From: Bacteroidales bacterium
GTDB taxonomy: Bacteria; Bacteroidota; Bacteroidia; Bacteroidales; Bacteroidaceae
Reading direction: 5' to 3'
Assembly: GCA_004555425.1 (NCBI GenBank)
Contig: SFID01000047.1
Span: forward strand, 1-15,788
DNA: 15,788 nucleotides
Part shown: positions 1-8,188 of the stretch, piece by piece
Numbering within the stretch: position 1 is the stretch's first letter
How the letters are laid out: every line of letters begins with the position of its first letter
Translations under genes and position numbers: made by a program
The notes under the pieces: model-generated
What the model saw: the letters and a program-made list of their open reading frames with translations, nothing else
Databases searched by the model: none
Told to the model about the DNA's origin: nothing

Positions 1-2
1 CC

Positions 3-48
3 AAAAAAAGAGGAGAAAGCCCCGTGTTTAGGACTCTCTCCTCTTCGC
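3..48 (-). ncRNA. Predicted ~45-nt hairpin RNA or attenuator, left copy
   Basis: A few bases after the -7 box the minus strand forms a 15-bp stem: AAGAGGAGAGAGTCC (45 down to 31) pairs with GGGCTTTCTCCTCTT (22 down to 8), with two G-U pairs and an 8-nt loop, and a run of T follows. The predicted transcript would therefore be little more than a terminator hairpin. It could be a short stable RNA or a leader that stops transcription before a gene beyond the left edge. The stem sequence differs from the right-hand copy while pairing is kept, which supports an RNA role. Confidence 0.5.
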
Positions 49-53
49 TAGTA

Positions 54-85
54 CAAAGATACAACATTTTCGCGCGAAATGCAAA
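54..85 (-). promoter_or_regulatory. Bacteroidota-type promoter of the left element
   Basis: On the minus strand TTTG (82-85) is followed after 20 bp by TATCTTTG (54-61), a full match to the TTTG / TAnnTTTG pattern known for Bacteroidota primary sigma factors. A 10-bp inverted repeat, TTTAACATTT / AAATGTTAAA, lies just upstream (roughly 89-125). Transcription would start near 47-50 and run out through the left edge of the window. Confidence 0.7.
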
Positions 86-174
86 TCGCTTTAACATTTT
101 GCAACAATCCGAGAAATGTTAAAAGACGAGTTTTGCACAAGAGGGGGTATGTTGTGTGTTATATTACGAGGGCG

Positions 175-319
175 TTTTGTTTTCTGGGTTTGCCGAGGCG
201 GGCAAGGCGTTTGTCCGCATCGAAAAACAATAGGCGGTACATTACTATTTCCTCTGAAATCTCCTTACCTGCAGCAACCAATGTGTGGTATACAACTCGC
301 CAGCTCGCCGCAGCACCGC
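175..319. other. Short intergenic stretch after the helicase
   Basis: Between the left element and the helicase stop there is no gene and no strong terminator. The only structure is a weak TTGCC/GGCAA helix on the minus strand near 190-206, without a T run. Confidence 0.5.
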
Positions 320-3300
320 TTATGCCTCTTCGATGAGGGCCAGCATTTCCTCTGCGGTCATCTTGTGGCTCATATCGGAGCCTTCGAGGAGAGAGTCGGC
401 CAGGGAGCGTTTGGTGTCGTGGAGGCGGAGGATTTTCTCTTCGATGGTGTGCTCGGCGATGAGGTGATAGACGGTGACCTTCTGCTGTTGGCCGATGCGG
501 TAGGCGCGGTCGGTGGCTTGCTGCTCGATGGCAGGATTCCACCAGGGGTCAAGGTGGATGACGTAGTTGGCACCGGTGAGGTTGAGGCCGAGGCCTCCCG
601 CCTTGAGCGAGATGAGGAAGACGCGCTTATCGCCGCGCTGGAATCCTTCGACCATCTGCTGGCGCTGGCGCATGGGGGTGCTGCCGTTTAGATAGTAGAA
701 ATCCGTGATACCAGCATCGCTAATCACCTCCTGTGCTATGTCGAGGAAGGAGGTAAACTGGCTGAAGATGAGCACGCGGTTGCCCTCTTCGAGCATCTGC
801 TGGAGTTTGTCGAGCATGGTTTCGAGTTTGCTGGACGTGCCCTTCCACTTCTTCTCCACGAGGGCAGCGGAGCAGGCCGCTTCGCGCAGTTTGGTAATCA
901 GGGAAAGGGTATTTACGCTCAGAGTGGAGGATTGCTCGAGCTCCTGTTTGGCCTGGCGGCGGATGACTTCGTAGATGGCCATTTCGTCAGTGCTGAGGCT
1001 GACGGGAACCTGTATCTCCACCTTGTCGGGCAGTTCGCGCGCCACCTCCTGCTTCGTGCGGCGCAGGAGGAAGGGCGAGACGAGGCGGTGCAGTTGCAGG
1101 CGCGGCTCTTCGGCACCCGCATCAATGGGATTGATGAAGCGGTTGGAGAAATGGTCGTACGAACCGAGCAGGCCTGGGTTGATGAATTGCATCAGGTTCC
1201 AGAGTTCGCCAAGGTGGTTTTGGATGGGTGTGCCCGTGAGGATGATGCGGTTGGTGGCTTGAAGGCGCATGGCGGCAGCCGAGGACTTCGTGTCGCGGTT
1301 TTTGATGGTGTGGGCCTCGTCCAGGCAGACCGTGGTCCACTCGCGGGCCGTGAGTACTTCGCTCTCGGAGACCAGCAGGCCATAGGTGAGGATGAGCAGG
1401 TCGCCAGCACCTAGGGATTGGATGTTCGTCTCGCGGTCCGCCAATGCCAGTTCATTGAGCATCACGATGCGGAGCGAAGGTGCGAAGCGGTTCACTTCGC
1501 GCTGCCAGTTGCCCACGACGGAGGCGGGAGCCACCACCATCTGTGCGCCTTCCTGAGCGTGTGCCAAGAGGCAGGCAATGGTCTGCACCGTCTTGCCAAG
1601 GCCCATGTCGTCGGCCAGACAGACACCGGCACCCCAGTGCATCAAGCGCATCATCCAGCGGAAGCCGTCCTCCTGATAGTCGCGCAGCGTGGCGTTGAGC
1701 GTTGAAGGAATGCTGATTTCCAGTTTGTCGCTCTGGCGAATGCGGCGGCGCATATCCAAGAGGCGCTTGGGCTCGTTCAGTTCCAGTTCGCCTTGAATGG
1801 AATCGCCTGCTACGGCCACGGCCAGTTCGGGCAGGCGCACTTTGTTGCCCTTCATCTGTGCCATTGCGTTGATGCGCTCCAGTTGGCGGCGGAGGTTCTC
1901 GCTCAGGCGTAGGTATTCGTTTTGCCCCAGACGAACGAAGCGGTTGCTTTGGCCTTCGCGCAGGAGGGCGAGCAACTGTCCCATGGAGAGTACTTGCTCG
2001 TCCGAGATGGGAATCTCGCCTTCGAGTTCAAACCAGCCGCTCTTGGACTTCATGGAGATGTCCCACGACTGTGCCTGCGCTTGGTGAATGCGCAGCGGTT
2101 CGCCTTCGGGCCATTCAATGTTGAAGGGCGCGTTTTCCCGACTGGCTATTTCAAGGATATTGAGGAGGTCAATCAGCGATAAATAGGTTTCGGGCTGGCG
2201 GGCTGAGAAGGGGACCGTTATGTCCGTTTCTTCAATCAGGAGCGCGTTGAAAGCCTTGAGCGCACGTAGTTCGGCCCTGAGGTCGCGGTTCACCTCAAAG
2301 CGTTGCCCCTCAATAGCATCGAATATGCTGGCATCACCTTCGCAAGGGAAGACCATACGGCTGCCGCCTGCCAGCGGGAAGAGGCCCAGCGTGGCGCGAA
2401 ACATTTCGGCCTCGGGCACAATGCGCAGGGTGAGAAGGGTCTGTCCCTCGCGCTGCTCGATGGCTGTGGCTCCTGCAATGTCGGAATGCACCTCCACCTT
2501 TCCTTGCAGGGTCGTGAAGAGTTTCTCGATGAGGGGAAGCGCTTCGGGAGGGATGTTGCCCAGATGCTGGAGACGATTGAAGAGGGCTTGGGTATTATCG
2601 TCCAACTTGTAGTAAACCCATTCGTCGTCTCTGGATTGGTCAATGCAGAGATCATCCTCCGTCCATACCTGATAGTGGGAGGGCAGGTTGGTGGCAAAAC
2701 TGATATAGCCCTTTTTGTTGTTCGTATAGATGAAAACCTTTTCCTCGCGGATGGTCAGGGGGGAATCGTACAACAAAGCCTTGTCTGTATCCTTGAGCAG
2801 TGGCAGGATAAGTGAGAGTGAGGGAAATTGGTAGGAGTCTTCCTTCATCCGCCATTGCGTAAAGATAGCCTCGTCGATGGGGTCAAATGAGCAGTCGCCC
2901 TCGGAGTAACGCTTGAAGGACATTTTTTTGCCCTTGCCCCATTTTCCGTTCTTCAGACGAGTGGTTTCGCGGATATCCTTCAGTCCGTAACGATGGAAGT
3001 TATAGACAATGCGGGTTTCGGGGACGGCCTTCTGGTCATTGTCCTTCGCTTTGGCTTGAAGCCACGGCGTATTGTTGATGATGTCGTTCAGTTCGAGTTC
3101 CCAAGTGGGACGTATATGGACATTGGCCAGCAGCGGTTCGTACGACCAGTCTTCATCGGGGCAGATGCCAAAGGGAGCGGCCTCGCGGCGCAGCAGGGCT
3201 ATCTCGGTCGTGGGCAGTTCGCCTTTGTAATCTTGCTGCCCGCCAAAGAAATGGAGGACGATGCAGGCCATCATACGATTGATTGACGGCACGTTGCTGT

Positions 3301-4690
3301 TCAGCTCCTTCAGAAGAGATTCCGTGTTGCGCGGCTGAAAATTGGACTGGAAAAATTCCACCAGCGCTGATGACGAGACGCCGAGCGCTGCTTGTATTTC
3401 ATGGTTGCGGCCACTCAGTTTATTGAGAGCCTTGATGTCCGTCGCATTGCGGCGCATGCCAAGAGCTACAATGTAGAAGTAGGTGGCTATGGGGTCTGTG
3501 GGCAAATAGCGCAGAGCTCCTTTGGCCGTGGACAGTTTGAAACTCTTATCAAAGCAAGCAATGCCTGCATCCAACTCGTGCTTTTGGAGGTGTGCGATGG
3601 CTTTGGCATAGAGGATTTCTGGTGTAGTTCCCCATTCCTCCTTGAGCGGTTCCAGTTGGCCCGTGAAGTAGAAGCGGTAGAGGAGCAGATTATTGTAGAG
3701 GCTGTACCATGTCTTATCTTTCTTCATGACAGCCAGATATTTCTCTGTTATGTCCAGGTACTGCTGGTCTTCCTCCTTGAGGCCAAGATGCAACAGGCCC
3801 GCCAGCATCAGCTGGATGGACTTCTCGGATAAGGCGTCGCAGACCTTCTTGGCCTCCCAGTCATGATGGCGAATGGTTTGAGCGAGAATGAAGATGAGAT
3901 CTCTTACGCTCATCTCTTCGTAGTATTGGAATTCGGGAAGTTCCACTTTCTTATCGGTCAGACCTAGCAGCGTTTTGCACATTTCCATGAGGTAACTGGC
4001 AATCGTGTCCGGTTGGGCATAACGTGTCATGAAACTCAACCAACGGGGGTGCTTGTCAAGTAGTTCAAACAAGATATCCACGTAGTATTCGGGCTTAGGA
4101 AAGAAGGCATTTCCTTTATTCCAATAGTAGACATCTCGGCAATACATGCTCACCAGCCCCTTTTCGATGAGGCGCTGGTTGATTTCAAGCTGTCTGGCCA
4201 CCGTGACGTTGAACTTGTTGGTATCGTCGGGACTGAAACTGGGCATACCACTGCAGGTTTCTGTTCCACGATAGGCATCCAGACATAGTATAAACATTTC
4301 CCACGGAGTTAGTTTGAGGTCAAAGATGTGGTAGGACGTACACTCTTCTTCAAAACTAATCTCTTTTTTCTTTTCTTTTTTCTTTTTCTTGGTGGTGGTT
4401 ATATTTTTCTTTTTATCTATTCCCAATCGATCTTTTATCTCGTAGGCCAGGGCTGCCACGTGTCGACATATATGTCCGTTATTCCTACAGGAGCAGGTAT
4501 AGTCTACCACCATTTTGCCTTTCATAATAATGGAAGCTCCATACTTGCCATTGTCTGAAATCACGGCCCTGTAGCAGCCATTGTTTTCCTCAATATTCCC
4601 TATGTTTCCTTGAATACGGATGATGATGCCTCTTGTCGCTGTGGCTCTGTCTATTTGCTGGATAAACTCACTGATTTCCTTAATCTCCAT
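320..4690 (-). CDS. SWIM zinc-finger SNF2-family DEAD/DEAH helicase
   Basis: A protein of 1456 residues belonging to the bacterial SWI2/SNF2 ATPases, which use ATP to move along double-stranded DNA and remodel protein-DNA or polymerase complexes. The precise role of this subfamily is not established. The N-terminus has a SWIM zinc finger (C66, C68, C75, H77). A lysine-rich stretch follows (about 93-109), then a long middle region (about 110-980) that I cannot assign with confidence. The C-terminal motor has all the expected motifs: Walker A DDMGLGKT (1027-1034), DEAH (1124-1127), LTGTPIQN, the LIFSQF and AGGLGLNL segments, and RIGQ (1398-1401). I chose the ATG at 4688-4690 (MEIKEISEF). An in-frame ATG 25 codons upstream lies inside a strong hairpin and would add a peptide encoded by that hairpin. 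No promoter is obvious just upstream, so it may be partly read from ribE. It appears intact. Confidence 0.93.
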   Translation of the reverse strand: MEIKEISEFIQQIDRATATRGIIIRIQGNIGNIEENNGCYRAVISDNGKYGASIIMKGKMVVDYTCSCRNNGHICRHVAALAYEIKDRLGIDKKKNITTTKKKKKEKKKEISFEEECTSYHIFDLKLTPWEMFILCLDAYRGTETCSGMPSFSPDDTNKFNVTVARQLEINQRLIEKGLVSMYCRDVYYWNKGNAFFPKPEYYVDILFELLDKHPRWLSFMTRYAQPDTIASYLMEMCKTLLGLTDKKVELPEFQYYEEMSVRDLIFILAQTIRHHDWEAKKVCDALSEKSIQLMLAGLLHLGLKEEDQQYLDITEKYLAVMKKDKTWYSLYNNLLLYRFYFTGQLEPLKEEWGTTPEILYAKAIAHLQKHELDAGIACFDKSFKLSTAKGALRYLPTDPIATYFYIVALGMRRNATDIKALNKLSGRNHEIQAALGVSSSALVEFFQSNFQPRNTESLLKELNSNVPSINRMMACIVLHFFGGQQDYKGELPTTEIALLRREAAPFGICPDEDWSYEPLLANVHIRPTWELELNDIINNTPWLQAKAKDNDQKAVPETRIVYNFHRYGLKDIRETTRLKNGKWGKGKKMSFKRYSEGDCSFDPIDEAIFTQWRMKEDSYQFPSLSLILPLLKDTDKALLYDSPLTIREEKVFIYTNNKKGYISFATNLPSHYQVWTEDDLCIDQSRDDEWVYYKLDDNTQALFNRLQHLGNIPPEALPLIEKLFTTLQGKVEVHSDIAGATAIEQREGQTLLTLRIVPEAEMFRATLGLFPLAGGSRMVFPCEGDASIFDAIEGQRFEVNRDLRAELRALKAFNALLIEETDITVPFSARQPETYLSLIDLLNILEIASRENAPFNIEWPEGEPLRIHQAQAQSWDISMKSKSGWFELEGEIPISDEQVLSMGQLLALLREGQSNRFVRLGQNEYLRLSENLRRQLERINAMAQMKGNKVRLPELAVAVAGDSIQGELELNEPKRLLDMRRRIRQSDKLEISIPSTLNATLRDYQEDGFRWMMRLMHWGAGVCLADDMGLGKTVQTIACLLAHAQEGAQMVVAPASVVGNWQREVNRFAPSLRIVMLNELALADRETNIQSLGAGDLLILTYGLLVSESEVLTAREWTTVCLDEAHTIKNRDTKSSAAAMRLQATNRIILTGTPIQNHLGELWNLMQFINPGLLGSYDHFSNRFINPIDAGAEEPRLQLHRLVSPFLLRRTKQEVARELPDKVEIQVPVSLSTDEMAIYEVIRRQAKQELEQSSTLSVNTLSLITKLREAACSAALVEKKWKGTSSKLETMLDKLQQMLEEGNRVLIFSQFTSFLDIAQEVISDAGITDFYYLNGSTPMRQRQQMVEGFQRGDKRVFLISLKAGGLGLNLTGANYVIHLDPWWNPAIEQQATDRAYRIGQQQKVTVYHLIAEHTIEEKILRLHDTKRSLADSLLEGSDMSHKMTAEEMLALIEEA

Positions 4691-4727
4691 TTTATCTTTT
4701 TGCGTTTTGGGTGGGTGATATTTGAAG

Positions 4728-4773
4728 AAGGGTGCATGCCGAACGGTTCTTTGTCCGTTCGGCATGCACCCTT
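4728..4773 (-). terminator. 19-bp perfect hairpin between ribE and the helicase
   Basis: AAGGGTGCATGCCGAACGG (4728-4746) and its exact reverse complement (4755-4773) flank an 8-base loop. The 17 bp next to the loop are G/C-rich. On the minus strand it follows the ribE stop by 16 bases and is trailed by only a weak T-rich stretch (CTTCTTC), so it may terminate ribE transcription partially or protect its 3' end. It may also be a dispersed palindromic repeat. It overlaps an alternative upstream start of the helicase, which argues against that start. Confidence 0.6.
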
Positions 4774-4789
4774 GTTGAGGCCGAGGCGC

Positions 4790-5392
4790 TTAGCTCAATT
4801 CTTGAAGGCGGCTGATGTATTTGCCGAGGATGTCGTATTCAATATTGACCTTCGTGCCCACCCCGATGGCGTGGAAGTTGGTATGCTCGTAGGTGTAAGG
4901 GATGATGCAGACCTGGAAGGTCTCGGCTGTGGGATTGCAGACGGTGAGGCTCACGCCGTTGACCGTCACGCTGCCCTTGTCAACGGTGAAATAACCGCGG
5001 CGGGCCAGTTCGGGGGAATAGTTGTGGCGGAAGGTGAAGATGTAACTGCCGCCATCCTCCTCCACACTGGTACATTCGGCTGTGTCGTCCACGTGGCCTT
5101 GCACGATATGGCCATCGAGGCGGCCGTTCATCAGCATTGAGCGCTCCACGTTGACTTCGTCGCCCACCTGCAAACCGCCAAGGTTCGAGCGGCGCAAGGT
5201 TTCGTTCATGGCTGTGACCACGTAGGTGTCGGCTTCCCGTCGTACCACGGTGAGGCAAACGCCGTTGTGGGCTATGCTCTGGTCTATGTGCAGTTCGCTG
5301 GCAAAGGGGCAGCGGAGGGTAAAGTGGATATTGTCGCGGTCGTGCTCGATGGCTACGACCTGTGCGGTGGCTTCTACGATTCCTGAGAACAT
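4790..5392 (-). CDS. ribE: Riboflavin synthase, alpha subunit
   Basis: This enzyme carries out the last step of riboflavin synthesis, dismutating two molecules of 6,7-dimethyl-8-ribityllumazine into riboflavin and a pyrimidinedione that is recycled. The 200 residues fit the family length. The two tandem lumazine-binding barrels are clear: the first has MFSGIVE at the very N-terminus, HNGVCLTV and NLGGLQVGDEVNVER; the second starts near GHIVQGHVD and has KGSVTVNGVSLTV and INIEYDILGKY-type residues (seen as NIEYDILGKY). The start is fixed by the family's N-terminal MFxGIVE, which is part of the fold. It lies 59 bp downstream of the lipoprotein gene on the same strand. I see no FMN riboswitch, and the other rib genes are not nearby. 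Confidence 0.95.
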   Translation of the reverse strand: MFSGIVEATAQVVAIEHDRDNIHFTLRCPFASELHIDQSIAHNGVCLTVVRREADTYVVTAMNETLRRSNLGGLQVGDEVNVERSMLMNGRLDGHIVQGHVDDTAECTSVEEDGGSYIFTFRHNYSPELARRGYFTVDKGSVTVNGVSLTVCNPTAETFQVCIIPYTYEHTNFHAIGVGTKVNIEYDILGKYISRLQELS

Positions 5393-5451
5393 AATGGGGA
5401 GTGTTGTTATTGGTTTGTGAAGGCGTTGGGCGGTCAGTCCTTGCCTCTTTC

Positions 5452-5970
5452 TTATTTCTTATATTCGTACTTCTTGCCACTAGTGCCCGTGCCGAGAAAA
5501 TGCGTTTCGTCCAGTTCCTCAACCGTCACCACCTCGCTCTGTCCGTCGGTGGTGATGACAAGTTGGCCGTTGAGGATGTAGAAATCTTTCACAAGGGCGC
5601 GCAACTCCGTCAGGTTGTACAGCACGTCGATGGCCGTGGTGTCTGCTTGCAAGGTCATGGCATACTGCTGGCCTTCCTCCAGATCGCCATAGATGCGACC
5701 GTCCTGTCCGTCCTCGCTCATGCGGGTGACATTGTAGAGGCGGCCCGAAGCATCGCGCAGGCTGAAAGTGCTCATGCCAAACTCCTCCGACGTGCCATAA
5801 ATGGTCGCGCTGTCCAGATCGGCACTTAGGGCGCCCTCAACGGTTTCTACGGTTGCCGAATCCGCATCGGCTCCTTCGTTGCTCTTATTGTTGGAGTTGC
5901 TGCAGGATGTGGTTCCCAGTAGGAATGCCATGAGGGCGAGGCAGGTGGCGAGGGTCAGTTTTCTGTTCAT
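5452..5970 (-). CDS. Small predicted lipoprotein of unknown function
   Basis: The protein has 172 residues and starts with a lipoprotein signal: MNRKLTLA, a hydrophobic core, then LGTTSC with the acylated cysteine at residue 23. Next come a low-complexity Ser/Asn/Asp/Glu-rich linker (about 24-55) and a compact region rich in beta-strand pattern (about 56-172) ending GKKYEYKK. I do not recognise a named domain. It is probably anchored in the cell envelope facing the periplasm or surface. It is divergent from rpsA and precedes ribE on the same strand, but nothing ties it to riboflavin metabolism. The ATG chosen gives the expected positively charged N-terminus. Confidence 0.8.
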   Translation of the reverse strand: MNRKLTLATCLALMAFLLGTTSCSNSNNKSNEGADADSATVETVEGALSADLDSATIYGTSEEFGMSTFSLRDASGRLYNVTRMSEDGQDGRIYGDLEEGQQYAMTLQADTTAIDVLYNLTELRALVKDFYILNGQLVITTDGQSEVVTVEELDETHFLGTGTSGKKYEYKK

Positions 5971-5994
5971 CGTTCAAGAATTTTTGTGGTTGGA

Positions 5995-6039
5995 CATGCC
6001 TTATATATAATAGGTGTGCGCCTATATATATAAGGTATG
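5995..6039. other. A/T-rich imperfect palindrome between divergent genes
   Basis: CCTTATATATAATAGG (5999-6014) and CCTATATATATAAGG (6021-6035) are inverted repeats differing by one inserted base. The pairing extends outward through CATG (5995-5998) opposite TATG with a G-U pair. The loop is 6 bases. It lies 25-70 bp upstream of the lipoprotein start, in a position suitable for a regulator site or a 5'-UTR hairpin of that gene. No clean promoter pair was found for the lipoprotein. Confidence 0.5.
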
Positions 6040-6160
6040 CGAAGGGGAGCGAAGGAAATTAGCATCCTGCCCTCGCAAATCGGGGGCTAAGGTACACATT
6101 TATTTTAAGTTAGGTCGTAAAAAAGGTAAACAAACCTGCCGCCGTCTCGCGAAAAAGTCG

Positions 6161-6168
6161 TAATTTTG
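6161..6168 (+). promoter_or_regulatory. Probable -7 box of the rpsA promoter
   Basis: TAATTTTG matches the Bacteroidota TAnnTTTG -7 box. There is no TTTG 19-20 bp upstream, so the -33 element is weak or missing. The box lies about 143 bp before the rpsA start, in the only rpsA-oriented intergenic space, and implies a start of transcription near 6173-6176. Confidence 0.5.
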
Positions 6169-6174
6169 CGCCCG

Positions 6175-6311
6175 AGTCAAGGCCAGACAGTGCCGGTAAG
6201 CACACGCGACAACCTCTCCAACCCGGGCCGTGCGCCCCATTTCGTCGCCTGTTCCCTGCCCCTGCGAGAGCCGCGACTAGTTTTATTATTCACTTATTAT
6301 TAACTATTTAA
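6175..6311 (+). other. Long 5' leader of rpsA
   Basis: If the -7 box at 6161 is right, rpsA has a leader of about 137 nt. It is C/G-rich at first (about 6175-6280) and ends in an A/T-rich stretch, TTATTATTAACTATTTAA, right before ATG. There is no Shine-Dalgarno sequence, as is usual in this phylum. A long leader on a ribosomal-protein gene could carry autoregulation by S1, but I see no dominant hairpin. Confidence 0.4.
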
Positions 6312-8096
6312 ATGGAGAATTTGAAGAACATTGCCCCTCTCGCAGATTTCGACTGGGCAGCATTCGAGAACGGTGTCACTGAGACCTCTCAGAGCCACGA
6401 AGAACTGGAAAAGGCTTACGACCAGACCCTCGGCCGTGTGAACGAGAACGAGGTTGTTGAAGGTACGGTCATTTCCATCAGCAAGCGCGAAGTAGTTGTC
6501 AACATCGGCTACAAGAGCGATGGTATCATCCCCGCTGCTGAATTCCGTTACAACCCCGAACTGCAAATCGGCGACACCGTTGAGGTGTACATCGAGAACC
6601 AGGAGGACAAGAAGGGCCAGCTCGTTCTTTCCCACAAGAAGGCTCGTGCCAGCAAGTCTTGGGAGCGCGTTAACCAGGCTCTCGAGAACAAGGAAGTTAT
6701 CAAGGGTTACATCAAGTGCCGCACGAAGGGTGGTATGATTGTCGATGTATTCGGCATCGAAGCCTTCCTCCCCGGCAGCCAGATCGACGTGAAGCCCATC
6801 CGCGACTACGACGTATTCGTTGGCAAGACCATGGAGTTCCAGATTGTCAAGATCAATCAGGAGTACAAGAACGTTGTCGTTTCGCACAAGGCTCTCATCG
6901 AGGCCGAACTCGAAGCCCAGAAGCAGGAGATTATCTCCAAGCTCGAAAAGGGTCAGGTGCTCGAAGGTTCTGTCAAGAACATCACCTCTTATGGTGTATT
7001 CATCGACCTCGGTGGCGTTGACGGTCTCATTCACATCACCGACCTTTCTTGGGGCCGCGTAAACGATCCCCACGAAATCGTCAGCGACGACCAGCGCCTC
7101 AATGTCGTTATCCTCGACTTCGATGAGGACAAGAAGCGCATCGCCCTCGGTCTCAAGCAGCTCACTCCCCATCCCTGGGATGCCCTCGATCCCGACCTCA
7201 AGGTTGGCGACAAGGTGAAGGGTAAGGTTGTCGTGATGGCCGACTACGGCGCATTCGTTGAAATCGCTCCCGGTGTAGAAGGTCTCATCCACGTCAGCGA
7301 AATGAGCTGGAGCCAGCACCTCCGCTCTGCTCAGGACTTCCTCAAGGTAGGCGACGAAGTAGAAGCCGTTATCCTCACCCTCGACCGCACCGAGCGCAAG
7401 ATGTCTCTCGGCATCAAGCAGCTCAAGGACGATCCCTGGAAGGACATCGAAGTGAAGTACCCCGTAGGCAGCCAGCACAATGCTAAGGTTCGCAACTTCA
7501 CCAACTTTGGTGTGTTCGTAGAACTTGAAGAAGGCGTTGACGGCCTCATCCACATCTCCGACCTCTCTTGGACCAAGAAGGTAAAGCATCCCTCTGAGTT
7601 CACTCAGATTGGCGCAGAGATTCAGGTAGTCGTTCTCGAAATCGACAAGGACAACCGTCGTCTCAGCCTCGGCCACAAGCAGCTCAGCGAGAATCCTTGG
7701 GATGTATTCGAAGGTGTATTCTCTGAGGGTAGCATCCACGAAGGTACCATCATCGAAATGCTTGAGAAGGGTGCCGTAGTTCAGCTCGAGCAGGGCGTTG
7801 AAGGCTTTGCCACTCCCAAGCACCTCGTGAAGGAAGACGGCAGCCACGCTGTTAAGGGCGAAACCCTCCCCTTCAAGGTGATTGAGTTCAACAAGGACAG
7901 CAAGCGCATCATCCTCAGCCACAGCCGCACCTTCGAAGATGTTCAGCGTGCCGAAGCTCGTGCTGAGAAGAAGGCTGCTGCCTCCGCCAAGAAGGCTAAG
8001 CGCGAGGAAACTCCCGCCATCCAGAACCAGGCTGCATCTACCAGCCTCAGCGACAACGAAGCGCTCGCAGCCCTCAAGGCTGCCATGGAGAAATAA
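6312..8096 (+). CDS. rpsA: 30S ribosomal protein S1
   Basis: S1 binds mRNA on the small ribosomal subunit and helps start translation of structured or leaderless messages, which matters in Bacteroidota where Shine-Dalgarno pairing is little used. The 594 residues contain six S1 (OB-fold) domains at about 45-109, 128-193, 215-284, 300-369, 385-456 and 472-540. Domains three to five repeat the hallmark pattern (YGVFIDLGGVDGLIHITDLSW, YGAFVEIAPGVEGLIHVSEMSW, FGVFVELEEGVDGLIHISDLSW, here cited by position 227-247, 312-333 and 399-420). A charged Ala/Lys tail (about 545-594) follows. Codon choice is strongly biased, as expected for a highly expressed gene. It is monocistronic and ends at a clear terminator. 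Confidence 0.97.
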   Translation: MENLKNIAPLADFDWAAFENGVTETSQSHEELEKAYDQTLGRVNENEVVEGTVISISKREVVVNIGYKSDGIIPAAEFRYNPELQIGDTVEVYIENQEDKKGQLVLSHKKARASKSWERVNQALENKEVIKGYIKCRTKGGMIVDVFGIEAFLPGSQIDVKPIRDYDVFVGKTMEFQIVKINQEYKNVVVSHKALIEAELEAQKQEIISKLEKGQVLEGSVKNITSYGVFIDLGGVDGLIHITDLSWGRVNDPHEIVSDDQRLNVVILDFDEDKKRIALGLKQLTPHPWDALDPDLKVGDKVKGKVVVMADYGAFVEIAPGVEGLIHVSEMSWSQHLRSAQDFLKVGDEVEAVILTLDRTERKMSLGIKQLKDDPWKDIEVKYPVGSQHNAKVRNFTNFGVFVELEEGVDGLIHISDLSWTKKVKHPSEFTQIGAEIQVVVLEIDKDNRRLSLGHKQLSENPWDVFEGVFSEGSIHEGTIIEMLEKGAVVQLEQGVEGFATPKHLVKEDGSHAVKGETLPFKVIEFNKDSKRIILSHSRTFEDVQRAEARAEKKAAASAKKAKREETPAIQNQAASTSLSDNEALAALKAAMEK

Positions 8097-8188
8097 GCCA
8101 TCAGCCCAGCTGAAAGCGGAAGTGGCCCGCGCCGCCTCCCGCCTGCCCACCGCGGCAGGAAGACTCTCCAATAACAAACAAAAAACCA

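Larger units (their letters stand above)
1..174 (-). repeat. Promoter-plus-hairpin intergenic element, left copy
   Basis: Read on the minus strand, this stretch matches 15457-15628 (plus strand) over nearly its whole length, so the window holds two copies in inverted, outward-facing orientation. Shared blocks, in order, are a CTCGTAATATAA segment, TGTGCAAAACT, a TTAACATTT...AATGTTAA palindrome, a TTTG box, a TATCTTTG box, then GCGAAGAGGAGAGA and a terminator-like hairpin with a T run. The similarity fades in the 25 or so bases after CGTAATATAA and is strongest from the palindrome to the hairpin. No convincing gene lies inside it. The same-frame peptides from the two copies (RNVKRRVLH, RNVKRPVLH) look alike only because the DNA is alike. 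I infer a dispersed intergenic family. The function is unknown, and whatever lies further downstream is outside the window. Confidence 0.75.

Noticed and set aside
932..3832. Several 90-170-codon plus-strand frames inside the helicase
   Set aside because: They are shadows of the minus-strand helicase gene, whose motifs are continuous across them.
5393..5451. FMN riboswitch upstream of ribE
   Set aside because: The gap is only 59 bp and lacks the conserved multi-helix FMN aptamer sequence.
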